Of a stretch of DNA of 64,000 bases, positions 44,877 to 55,357 are shown piece after piece. The stretch's first letter is position 1. Every line of letters begins with the position of its first letter. Source of the stretch: Pseudovirgaria hyperparasitica (Eukaryota; Ascomycota; Dothideomycetes; Acrospermales; Acrospermaceae); contig NW_022985558.1 in assembly GCF_010093815.1 (NCBI RefSeq), positions 721,459 to 785,458 of the forward strand, in the 5' to 3' direction. The position numbers were made by a program, and so were the translations under genes. The notes beneath the pieces were generated by a model. It had not been told where the DNA came from and made no database searches. It saw nothing but the letters and a program-made list of their open reading frames with translations.

Positions 44877-45467
44877 TCAAAAGTCCAATAACAGCTGTGG
44901 CGCAAGTTTCTCTAGGTCTTCAACCTGCATCACAGAAAGCACATCAGGACACGTTGGGTCTGTGACGTATACAAATGAACGAACCTGTAGAAATCCATCC
45001 GAGATACCTCCATTGGCTTCAGATTCACGGCGTTCAAATCCGGCTCTGGCTATAGCCTCCCTGATGAACGTTTCCATGTATTTGCCTGCAACTGTCATGC
45101 CTTCTCTCCCTATGCGCATATCCTTGTCTTCGAAACCCTCGTAGAGCAGTCTAGCCAGAAGCTTTGGTGGTATGGCAGGTTTGGCTTCCTCCTGCGTGGG
45201 TTCCGGTAACAGGTCGTCGATTTCTTCACTCATCTGCCGCTCTTCTTCTGCCTCGTCAACTTGGTCTTCTTCGGGCTCAGCGTCAGATGATATTGTCATG
45301 GTAGCGGGCTGTAATCCTTTCGATGTCGTATTCTTAGCGCCAGATTTCCCTCCTACACCTGCTTTGGACGTCGTAGAAGGACCGGCAGCTCCATTGTTGA
45401 CAGGCCGTGGAGGCTTGAAAGCAGGACCCTTGCGCTTGGAGGGGTTGGACGCGGTCGCTGGAGCCAT
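44877..45467 (-). CDS. Centromere protein X / MHF2-like histone-fold protein
   Basis: Small histone-fold protein that pairs with CENP-S (MHF1); the complex helps build kinetochores and activates FANCM/Fml1-type helicases in fork repair. Two exons, 44985-45467 and 44877-44924, join to 176 aa. The N-terminal 95 residues are a basic then acidic disordered tail (NPSKRKGPAFKPPRP; EPEEDQVDEAEEERQ). The histone fold follows: PPKLLARLLYEGFEDKDMRI, GKYMETFIREAIARAGFERR, and DGFLQVEDLEKLAPQLLLDF at the very C-terminus, a near-invariant ending. The 60-nt intron has no stop, so a model without it would insert 20 residues between FLQ and VED. The last exon is only 15 codons. Confidence 0.92.
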   Translation of the reverse strand: MAPATASNPSKRKGPAFKPPRPVNNGAAGPSTTSKAGVGGKSGAKNTTSKGLQPATMTISSDAEPEEDQVDEAEEERQMSEEIDDLLPEPTQEEAKPAIPPKLLARLLYEGFEDKDMRIGREGMTVAGKYMETFIREAIARAGFERRESEANGGISDGFLQVRSFVYVTDPTCPDVLSVMQVEDLEKLAPQLLLDF

Positions 45468-46898
45468 GGTGCAAAAGCGCTACAGAGATAACGAGGCGTT
45501 GAAGCTGAAACTCGACCGCGCGCTCTCAGCCAGTGTAGCGGATGTTGTCGATCCGATCGTGGAGAGCGGGAGGTTTCTTGCGAGTTCCAGCGGCGTTACA
45601 GAACAAGCTTATTGTAACAGACTAGCACGCGTCGCGCTTGTGTTCCTGAGGATAATCCTAAGAAGGCTAGTTCTGCTCTAGTCCGGATCGAGCATAGTAA
45701 GCTAGCATGTCAGTCCCCGCAACGTAAAAATGGATCGTATTGTCATTATTCATTTTATTGCACGCACAAAATGTTCTTGGTCTAGATGGAAGTCAAAAAG
45801 GCAAAAAGATGACCACGGGGATCGAACCCGCAACCTTCAGTGAACAGCTGTACCGAAAACTGACGCGCTACCATTGCGCTAAGCCACCTTTAACAAGAAT
45901 TCAATTTAGAAAAATATATTCAGTATTATTGCTCAGGGCAAAGCGATCGAGAGCCTCTCATCCCACCCAGTACTCAAGCTTAGTTTTGAGACATCGGCCG
46001 AGCAAGACAATTCAAGGCTAACGTCCGATCCTTAACGACTGATGAGAGTCAGCAATCGACGCTGGCGCCAAAAAGCTTAGCCTTTCCTGTTTTCTCTGCT
46101 CTGGCGTGGTATATCATTTCCTTTCACTCATACTCTTAATTTGGCACCTGCGCAAGGCGCTGGGAGAACGCCAAGATAGTTGAATGGGAATGCTAAGATG
46201 TTCAGTACCATTGACCTGGTATGTCTTGGGTGAGAAGAGACAGCAACAGAGGCTAATGATATAATACGAGTTATTGTAGAACCCCTAATACATTAGCCAA
46301 AACAGGGAAACATTTAGCGAGTTCATCAAATTAGACACCAGAATCGTATCAGTGATAATTGCGAGCGGATACAAGGCGACAGCCACGAACATTGAAAGCA
46401 GCTTTGTGAATCTCCTATCTCGTGATGCTACCTACCACGCTTTAGGCTGACTCACTACACTCTAAGATACAGTCAATTTCTATAAACATCGACTGATTGC
46501 CACAACTCCGGTTCGACCATATAATTGCAAGCTTTCGAGAAAGCGTCCAGCGTTTCGAGCACTAGGAGCGAGTTGAGATGTATTCGAGAAAAAAATGCCA
46601 AAAATGGTGACGATTAAATGTCCCGAACAACAGAGTCCAGTACATTGCTACCAAACGCACTGGCCGACCTCTTCTGTGCCGGCTGCCCAATGCTAATGAG
46701 CCAGTACCACTGACAATACACCCAATATCTTCCAGAGGTGCTATGAGCGACGTACCGTACTCTTGCAAGAGTGTCGCTATGTCCTGATCTACCGCATTAC
46801 CCAGGATCTTGCGTAGATTTCTACTTGTTGTGTTGTGTCACGCGATGGTGCCCAACATACTTCTTCCTCGTTCGTGTTACGCAACTTGGTCGAATTAT
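45468..46898. other. Intergenic region containing the tRNA gene
   Basis: About 1.4 kb between the CENP-X start and the proteasome chaperone stop. Apart from the tRNA at 45808-45888 I see nothing in it. Confidence 0.45.
45808..45888 (-). tRNA. tRNA-Arg(TCG) with a 10-nt intron
   Basis: An 81-nt cloverleaf read on the minus strand: a 7-bp acceptor stem (GGTGGCT with GGTCATC, four of the pairs Watson-Crick and three G-U), D stem GCGC/GCGC, anticodon stem TCAGT/ACTGA, a five-base variable loop and T arm GCGGG-TTCGATC-CCCGT. The anticodon loop is 17 nt long, which fits a 7-nt loop with anticodon TCG plus a canonical intron of ten bases one base 3' of the anticodon. A run of five T follows at once, a good Pol III terminator. 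The B box GGTTCGATCCC is perfect. The base at the discriminator position is T. Confidence 0.88.
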
Positions 46899-47427
46899 TC
46901 ATACGACCGAATGAGAAATCTTGCCATCAACGCAGCGTACAATGACATCGATGCAACGACTGAGACCACGCATCTCCTCCTCCACGACCCCTCCTAGAGC
47001 GGCATTTGAGAAAGACAGCGAGCTGCCGACATATACGGGTTTGCTAACTTTCCGTGCTAGAGCAGTGGCCACACGGGTTGCGAAATCTTGTGTAGAAGCG
47101 TGAGGGACGAGAGGGGTAGTAAGTGGCAGGGCACGAGGGTTTGATGTCTGTAAAAAGAATGTCAGTCTCTCGATTGTGTCGGCTTGGAATGGTATAACGT
47201 ACGTTTGGTATGGCGTAGATTAAGCTGCCGAGAGGAGCAGTGCCAGAAGCAGACTCCGTCGTGGAAGTTGTGAGGAAGACCAGCAAAGAGTTCTGGTTGT
47301 CCGTGAGGTGAAGATTAACGTGAGTTGTAGGAGCATCTGGTAGAGGAAACGAGAGCTCGATAGGTTTGGCGCCAGAAGCGGACTGAAGGCTTAACCCGTT
47401 CATGCTGCCGTTGAGAATGGTGGCCAT
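46899..47427 (-). CDS. Proteasome assembly chaperone 4 (PAC4/Poc4-like)
   Basis: Small chaperone that pairs with PAC3 and helps assemble the alpha ring of the 20S proteasome. Two exons (47203-47427 and 46899-47147; 55-nt intron, GTACGT...TACAG) give 157 aa. The family's beta-strand pattern is visible: IELSFPLPDAPTTHVNLHLTDN, SLLVFLTT, and PLGSLIYAIPN at the end of exon 1. Exon 2 has the characteristic LVPHASTQDFATRVATALAR, KPVYVGSSLSFSNAALGGVVEEEMRGL and a short C-terminal helix. I chose the Met at 47427 (MATILNGS) over a Met seven codons upstream; either is possible. It is divergent from the methyltransferase gene at 47977, with 550 bases between. Confidence 0.85.
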
Positions 47428-47976
47428 GGTTTGTTGAGACTGATGCACCTCCGGAGGGAATATACGTGGATCTAGAGGATACGTTGAAGAGATGGGTGAG
47501 GTCTGGAGAAGATGTGAAGTTTATGATGAAGTAACTGGAGTAAAATAGTGGAAGATGCTAGATGGGAACCAACGTCATACGGAACCTGGCGGGAGGACAA
47601 AAACGGTAGTTCACGAGCCGCTAACCAGCCAAACGCCCTGCAGATCGATCGTGCAGAAGTAATAACAAACGATGTTCACAACACAATTCGGCGTTCTTTA
47701 AGACGTCTTTGCTTTGGGCGCGAACAACGATCTGAAGAAAGCACTGTATATGTATAAAGTTACTTATATGAACTGCTGCTAGGATGCAAAATCCATTCCA
47801 CCCTGTCCCTGTTCAGTGAGGGGCTCGCTCCACCATAGATCACCATCTGATCATCGTCGCTGGACTTTAGCAGTGCAGATCAGAGAACCTTAGGTAAGTC
47901 CAGATCACCTACTGGATGCGTCTCGACCTGTCCTTGTCGCTTTCACAATCGCCACGACACATTGCACGCGTCCGTC
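47428..47976. other. Divergent promoter region
   Basis: A 550-base shared upstream region of the PAC4-like gene (-) and the N-methyltransferase gene (+). No further element is recognised. Confidence 0.4.
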
Positions 47977-49351
47977 ATGGATCTCCAGATGGCGGATTCT
48001 GAGCCTAGCAGCAATGGCAACGACCCAATGCAAGATCCAGAAGAGCAAAAAGTCCTCAAGGCCGCACTGGATTCCTACGAGTGGGTCCTGCCTCGCCCCC
48101 GCGACGGTCATCTTCATGCCCGTTACAGTACCAGGCCTGATATTGTCATTTCGTCGCCTCCAGAACCCTTACTCGCCACAAACACGCATACATATCATGT
48201 CCTAACACACCGTCGCCAGATCATACAGAAAGAGATCGCATCATCAAGTGACCCACGTCCGCCGCCAGTCATTTTATGCCCTCCCGTCTGCACACTCAAC
48301 GATTCTCTCCGCGCCCCCTTTCTCCGTTCTCGGGAGCCTCTCCGCCATTGACGATGCCATAGACGCCAACGCTAACATTGCAGACGCTATAGTCCAGGCT
48401 GCCAAATCGACTTTTCTACCTCCCACTTTCCCAACTCCATGGACCGGCTACGCGAGCGCATCCGATCATAGTAAAGCTCGGAGCACAATCCGCCAGTTCT
48501 ACCGCGACTGGAGTGCCGAAGGCGCCACGGAACGCGCCGCATGCTATGACCCGGTACTCTCCGCACTCTGCAACGAATTCGCCAACACCCCTGACGAGTC
48601 AAAATCGGCCCTGAATGTCCTTGTCCCTGGTGCCGGTCTCGGGAGGCTCCTCCTTGAGATTGTTCTGCTCGGTTTCAGCGCCGAAGGGAACGAGATCTCG
48701 TACCACCAGCTACTGGCCAGCTCATGGGTGCTGAATCACACAAAGCCAGACGCGCCGTTCACACTATATCCATGGGCGCTGGCTTTCTCCAATCATGTCA
48801 CACGTGCGGATCAACTAGCGAATGTGAGTGTGCCAGACGTGCATCCAGGACTGGCACTGGGTCAGGCCATTGCAGACGGAAAGAGCGGAAAGATGGGATT
48901 CTCGACGGGTGATTTCTGCGTTGAATATGGCAGCGAGGATACCAAGAACACGTACGATGCAGTAGCGAGCGTGTTCTTTCTCGACACGGCGCCAAATCCG
49001 ATAAGATATGTCGAAGCAGTGCGTAATTGTCTAAAATCAGGGGGCATCTGGATCAACCTAGGGCCATTGCTATGGCATTTCGAAAACAATCCACCTGGGG
49101 CATTTTACAAGTCCGATGATGACGAAAGTGGAAGTGGAAAGTTCAAATCTGGGTTTGAGGGCGACAGGGGCATCGGAGAGGCTGGTTCAGTAGAGCTCAC
49201 CAATGAGGAAGTCTTGTCCCTGGTCGGCCAGTCCGGGTTCACGATCGAAAAGCATGAATTCGGCGCCTTAACTAGTGGGTATATTCAAGACCCAAAAAGC
49301 ATGCTGCAGAACATATATAAGCCGTCCTTTTGGATTGCTAGGAAGCAATGA
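47977..49351 (+). CDS. Carnosine N-methyltransferase-like protein (N2227 family)
   Basis: SAM-dependent methyltransferase of the N2227/CARNMT1 family (yeast YNL092W), which methylates histidine-containing dipeptides in animals; the fungal substrate is not settled. Exon 1 (47977-48080) ends ALDSYE; exon 2 (48220-49351) continues SYRKRSHHQVTHVRRQSFYALPSAH. The 139-nt intron has a CCTAACAC branch site and a GCCAG acceptor; joined length 411 aa. Motif I is VLVPGAGLGRLLLEI, followed by the family's EGNEISYHQLLASSWVLN. Later come GDFCVEYG, YDAVASVFFLDTAPNPIRYVEAVRNCLKSGGIWINLGPLLWHFE and a C-terminal TSGYIQDPKSMLQNIYKPSFWIARK. Without the splice the gene looks frameshifted, because both frames stay open across the junction. 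Confidence 0.93.
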
Positions 49352-50143
49352 ACCCTACTCCGCCTCAAACATCAGGTTACGAATATCACGCATATAGACA
49401 GCCATAGGCAATGATTATTTATATTCACAAATCTTCTCATGACTGTTTATTTCGCGTTTACTCTTGAAATTATCGATCTTCTCGAACGCATGTACTGGTG
49501 ATCTGACGTAGCATCTTCGTTTCAATCGAGCGTCCTATATCGACTGCTACTTAATGATGAGGACAATAGCTGTTTCTCTGGCAAATGCTAGCTCCACCGT
49601 CGTCTTTTTCTCCGGGGCTCGCGATGAGGAAGGCCGAAAGGTTGGCTATGGGAAGGAGAACCGGAGATCTTAACTCCGGGGCAGTACTGGCACTGTTGTG
49701 GACCAAGCATGTCCGTAGTATGCCATTGACGTGTAAGAGTCATGCAGTTTAGATTAATCAACTAAAAATGATAAATTACGATTCGGATGCAAATATGGCA
49801 AACCGCTTCCGTTCAGATCAAGTATAGACGGCACTAACTTCCTTTATATATTCTAGTGGAACGCCAAATTGGAGTCCCGAGTGAAACATGTCTTAACAGT
49901 TTTCCCTAACCTGTAGAGTAGATGACGATTCGTATCCTGACAAATGGCACCATACGCCGTTTTGCGGCTACCCCTATGTCTTCTGGTAGTCGGAATGAAG
50001 AATAGAACCGTTGGAAGTGAATCAAAGAAGAACCTGAAGCTGATGAACCTCCATAGACATCCATACAAGATATAGTAAAATTTCCTTGGCAGAGTGCAGT
50101 CATGCCTTTGTGCCACCGTGAGGCACCCGAACACTCGAACTCA
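49352..50143. other. Convergent intergenic region
   Basis: About 0.8 kb between the 3' ends of two methyltransferase-fold genes. No gene or repeat is recognised. Confidence 0.4.
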
Positions 50144-51983
50144 TTACGGCTTCTCTGCCACGGTGATAGTGACTGCAAAATTACTGCCCATTCTCTCGCA
50201 TTCAGATCGCATGTCAGCCCTCATCCAGAACCAAGACTGTACTCCAAAATCCTCGGTCCATTGTCCAAACGCCGTTTGATACAGGTATTGGCCTAAGACA
50301 GTCATCAAACTTGCTGTATTTTGCACAGGCCCACTTATTGTTCTGGGTACGACGACAGGAAGTGCAATGCGAACTTGTTTAGGCGTGTACAAAGCTCCAA
50401 AGGTAAGAGCATGCCGTATTTGTTCTGTTGGATCTGTTGAGTAGCCATTCCTTTGTAGTGGGGTCATGATATGATCGTCAATCCAGACCGAAGTAAAAGG
50501 TCCACTTCGCATCAAGTTTGCTTCCACCGAGACTATCTCAAGTCGACAACCGGGCTTTAGAACACGCATGCAATCTCTGAGGCACCGCGATAGGTCTCCA
50601 TGTGTGACAGCTGTTAGCATTGTCCGCGATACAACGCTGTCGAAGTAACAATCTGGAAAGGGGAAGTTCGTTGCTGACGGAGAAATGTACAGAGAATGGT
50701 GATTCGAAGGTGGTGAGTGAGTCGGCGGAGTTGGTGTTGAATTCGCTGAGCAAAGAGTATAGACGTTGCAATTGGGATATTTAGCAGCAAGAACCCATCC
50801 AGTAGCTAGATGGCCATCAATAAGCAAGAACTGTAAGCAATGATTTATGCAAGGACATACCCAAGTCTCCATTCACAAGCAATATCTTCCTCCCCTCTGA
50901 GCGACCACTGCTCAGGAGCAACTCATGTGTTGGACTTTGTATTTGTTTGCCTTGTGTTAGCCACGAATACGCTGTCAGTGCCCAAAGTTTCTTTTCAAAC
51001 TCAATCTCGTGATAGTCCTTGTGGTACCTATCAAAATCCCACTCTTCACTCAACCTAGTGGCTATTATCTTCAGCCCAGCGGTTTCCATGCGAGACAAAG
51101 TCCGTGAGACGCTTGATTCAACTGCGTCATCCCGATGAGGGACTCTCGATCCCAGGGAACCATTGGTGGTGTAACTGCGACCTCTTGGCCATTCGCCCTG
51201 TAATACTCGTTTGTGCATCGAGTCATTTGGTGAGGGAAATTCTCGTTCGCGATGATATCGTTCAGTATCAGAATAAGCTGAGATGGGAGAAATTTCTTTC
51301 GAATCTTCGGAATAGATGGGGTCAAACACTGCACTTGCTCCAGACTTTGACGTTGCGTCCGAGGTTCCGGACCGTATTGACGGCCCTCGTCTCGGCACAT
51401 CATTATATATTTGTCGGTTGAGACCTAGGCGTCCGGCTGATTCATGTTGGTTGCCGAGAGGAGCAGCTGATGAACCATTCGGCTTAGTGCCTGGGATTGG
51501 AGGAAGGCGCCTCGATGATGGTAGTTGTTTTTGTGCTGGCAATTTTCCGGTTCGATTGATGGCATATATCTCTCGTTCATCTTCCGACGAGACGTCTGGG
51601 TCGAGCCGGAGTGTCTCGAGGGATTGTCGTAAAGCTTCTTGCTCCACTCGACCTGTTGGACGAAACTCAGACCGAAACTCAGAGCAGAACTCAGGTAGAG
51701 GCTTGGTCTCGTGGTCTGGCGTTCGGAAGTCCTTTAGACTTTGCGCACGCTTCTCTCTCGACTTCAGGAAACCTGCAAAGCCGGAGCTCTTTTCGGCCTT
51801 CTTCTTTCCTGTTGATAGGCCTGGAAGGAACGAGTGTTGTCCAGCAGCAGCGCCGCTTGTACTACTGGAGGTACTCAGCGAGGAGCCTCCAGTCGAGGAT
51901 CTCTTTGCATTCTTCTCTATACTTCTCTTCCTTCTGTGTTGACCTATTGTCTGCACCTGTGGATGATCAAAAGTTGGGAACAT
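50144..51983 (-). CDS. Methyltransferase-fold protein with a long disordered N-terminus
   Basis: Two exons (50861-51983 and 50144-50805; 55-nt intron whose acceptor is CATCTAG at 50806) join to 594 aa. Residues 1-320 are disordered, Ser/Arg/Lys-rich and include GFAGFLKSREKRAQSL and a Pro-rich stretch. The C-terminal 270 residues resemble a class I methyltransferase: a helix-rich cap (SEEWDFDRYHKDYHEIEFEKKLWALTAYSWL), ILLVNGDLATGWVLAAKYPNCNVYTL at the motif I position, then FPFPDCYFDSVVSRTMLTAV and CLRDCMRVLKPGCRLEIVSVEA, which match post-motif I, the DxxxS loop and motif III. The motif I glycines are partly replaced (NGDLATG for GxGxG) and the acidic motif II residue is not evident, so activity is doubtful. 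The start at 51983 (MFPTFDHPQVQ) is chosen over a Met 38 codons upstream, because the upstream part looks like leader. Confidence 0.75.
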
Positions 51984-53294
51984 GGTCCGCAAGCAAGGTT
52001 GCAATATGGAGGCATGAGTGGGGCGAAAGTGTATGGCTAGAAAAGTACATATGGGAAACTGGGTTAACAGGGCGGCGTAGGTGCGAGCGAGGATCAATCA
52101 CAACAGTATTACTCTAGTGGTGTTTGTTATCTGCCACGAGGCAGCCAATTTCAAGGTTGACCCTGACATTACCTTGGATACTGCATGAGCACCGCATGGC
52201 GTGGACAACATGTGGCAAGGGGACGACTACAGGTCCATACAGGTGATTGGAACTGAAAGACGAATCAGGCGTAGGATTATATGCAAATAATAGGTCTAAC
52301 CTAGAACGGCACCATCCCACATTCTGGACCCCAACACTCAAGCCTATTCAAGTATATAAGTGGAGTCTCAACTAATCTTGGTATAAGAATAAGGTAGTTC
52401 AACTATTCTTCTAAGTAGCTAATGAATTTAGTAAGCCACCACTATGCTTAAGAAACGATACTGCCACGCCAAGGGACCTATGGATACACTGAAAGTCGCC
52501 TTGACATGGGTAAAAATGACTCTACATCAAGTACCGAAATAGGTAAGGTCAGACGCGGTCCAGGATTTAGGTTATTGCAGTCCTACGTTAGACCTCAAGT
52601 AATATGCAACAGATGGAACTGGAACAGACTACCTAGGTACAAGGCATTGACCGGGGTTGGTTATGACTCGTTTCGCCAATTTGCCCAAGCGGTTTCAATA
52701 TTACTTTGTACTAGTCTGTTCAGGTAGCATCTCCAAAACACTCTCACCTCGCCTACAAGCGAGCAACTCTCTTCTTCTTGTCCATCTCCCTTGGTGCTTT
52801 CTAGTTCAGTGTAAGAATCAATCGGCATAATTCTCTCCCTCTTAGATGTCGTGAAGATTGTTGTGTTTGTCTTGCTCGTGCGTGCACATACCATCAGTAC
52901 AGCTCACACGGAACTAACTATCTTTGATTATCTGGATCCCACAACGATCCTGGCGATCGAGGTCGGCCTCGGCCATTCCGAGCACGTTCATCTGAACGTT
53001 CACCCCAATCTTCATCTCAATGCTCATCTCAGTGATAGTAGATATACGCTCTGGAATGTCACTGATCCATACACCCCTACCGAGCCAAGAACATCATGCC
53101 ACCTCAATTGGCCATAAATGAGCGCCGAGCCGTCTCAGGCCTCGTTGAGGCAGGTATATAGCTCGCTTCGATATACGACCCCCTATATCTCTGGCAAGTC
53201 GAGAATGACGTCTGAGTGGTTCATCTGACTCTGTTCTACATATCACCGCGAGGAGTAATTGCCCTCAATTTCGCATATCCAGGTTATTCTCAAC
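51984..53294. other. Divergent intergenic region upstream of the purine permease gene
   Basis: About 1.3 kb with promoters for the methyltransferase-fold gene (-) and the AzgA-type gene (+). TATA-like sequences lie at about 52352 and 53153. Short open frames have no family features. Confidence 0.4.
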
Positions 53295-55357
53295 ATGGGG
53301 TTACGGGAGTGGATTGAAAGTCTCAATGATGTAGTGGCGCAGTCACCTGTAGGCCACTACTTCCACCTATCAGGCTCAAGCCATGTAAGTCCCAGCGAGT
53401 GCATGCAGATATTGTGACTGACGAAGATGATGCAGCCACATCCAATTCCTGGGTCTCGATTTAGTACAGAGATACGAGCTGGACTCACAACTTTCTTCAC
53501 CATGGCGTACATTATTGCTGTCAATGCCGATATTATCACAGATAGTGGCGCAACTTGTGTATGCAATGGTGGGGCAGATGATCCTATGTGCGACAAAAAC
53601 GACGAATATGACCTTTGCCTACTTGGTGTCCAGCGAGATATTGTCACGGCGACTGCTGCTATCAGTGCTTTTGCCTCGCTCCTTATGGGCCTCGCATCAA
53701 ATCTACCAGTAGGTGTAGCACCTGCTATGGTAAGAATACCCGCAATGCAATACAAGCACTGGTCGTTGACGTTCTTGTAGTCGTTGAACGCATACCTAGC
53801 ATATCAAGTGGTTGGCTATCATGGATCTGGTGAGTCTGATATAGAAATTGGCCATCAAAATCGATATATAAGTGCTTTGGCCGACATAAATTAGGTCAGA
53901 TCAGCTATCAGATGGCCATGACAGCTGTCTTCGTCGAAGGTTTCATCTTTATCGCACTGTCTCTTCTCGGTCTCCGCCAGTGGCTTGCTCGAATCATCCC
54001 TGGGTCTATCAAGGTAGCAACCGCTGCGGGGATTGGACTGTTCTTGACCCTGATCGGACTGTCACACTCAGCTGGCATCGGCGCCATCACAGGTGATAGA
54101 ACCACACCTCTCGCTCTTGGTGGGTGTCCAGAGGAGTACTTGAGTCCTGACACCGGGGCTTGCATGAGCCACAAAGCTACCAGCTCAACTCTCTGGCTGG
54201 GTTTCATGCTTGGTGGAGCACTTACTGCCGTTCTCATGACCTTTAGAGTGCATGGTGCGATGATTATGGGTATAATATTAGTGTCCATCTTCTCATGGCC
54301 TCGTGATACTAGTTTCACGTATTTCCCACGCACTGTTGCTGGGGATTCGCGTTTTGAATTCTTCAAGAAAGTAGTTGGTACGTTACGCGACTTTTGGGCG
54401 AGATGTTGGACACTAACCATGATTAGCTTTCCATCCAATCGAGAAAACTCTTGCCGTCCAAGACTGGAATATCGGTGGTGCACATGGGTCGCACTTCTTC
54501 CTCGCCATCATTACCATGCTCTACGTAGACATCCTAGATTGCACAGGTATGCTAGCATTCTTGCTTGTATCGCATACACACTGATTGATATATATCAAGG
54601 TACACTCTACTCCATGGCCCGATTCAGTGGTGTGGTAGATCCTGACACAGGCGATTTTCCTCGATCTACCCTGGCCTACTGCTCAGACGCGCTTAGTATC
54701 AGTATCGGTTCTCTGTTCGGTACATCCCCAGTGACTGTATTCGTCGAGTCGGGCGCTGGAATTCAAGAAGGAGGTCGAACTGGCTTGACCGCAATTGTCA
54801 CGGGCTTGTGTTTCTTCATGTCGATATTTCTGGCACCTATCTTCGCTTCGATCCCGCCATGGGCTACAGGTAAGCTTTTTTACGCAACATTAGGAATGCC
54901 TACCAACTCTTAATACAGGTGGCGCACTAATACTCGTCGGGTGTATGCTGATGAAAGGAGTCCTCGCCATAAACTGGAACTACTCCGGTGACGCGATTCC
55001 TGCATTCGTCACACTAATCTTCATGCCCTTCTCCTATTCGATCGCTTACGGCCTGATTGCAGGCATAATTACCTACATTGTAGTAAATGGCACGATCTGG
55101 GTTGTACGTACCTTGTCTTGCGGCAAACTTGAACCAGCAGACTACGAGGAGAAGGAATATTGGTCTCGTAAGCGTTTGACCGAATTGGTTGTTTTGCCGC
55201 AACTGCTAATCTAAATATTGTAGTCCGAAACGACAATCGAGGTGTTCAGCCTTGGTTCATTCGCGCTGCCAAAGGCGACTCTAAACTGTGGCGAAACAAG
55301 GATGATGTAATTCAGCTGCAGACCCAGGATCCATACCTGAAGGGTGGTCAAGTGTGA
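53295..55357 (+). CDS. AzgA-type purine permease (NCS2-like family)
   Basis: Plasma-membrane proton symporter for adenine, guanine and hypoxanthine (AzgA family). The gene has about eight exons with introns of about 50-60 nt. Exon 1 is MGLREWIESLNDVVAQSPVG...LSGSSH, exon 2 begins PHPIPGSRFSTEIRAGLTTF. Family markers are FTMAYIIAVNADIITDSG, ASLLMGLASNLPVGVAPAM joined to SLNAYLAYQVVGYHGSGQI, FVEGFIFIALSLLGLRQW, GIGLFLTLIGLSHSAGIG, ALTAVLMTFRVHGAMIMGI, FLAIITMLYVDILDCTGTLYSMARF, GTSPVTVFVESGAGIQEGGRTGLTA and PFSYSIAYGLIAGIITY. The C-terminus ends DPYLKGGQV. The usual PGMGLNAY signature reads PAMSLNAY here. No frameshift or stop was found in the exons I joined. A 12-14 helix fold is expected. Confidence 0.92.

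Noticed and set aside
47962-48351. Apparent frameshift between two overlapping frames in the N-methyltransferase gene
   Set aside because: A GT...AG intron at 48081-48219 with a CTAAC branch site joins the frames and gives the family sequence SYESYRKR, so the gene is intact.
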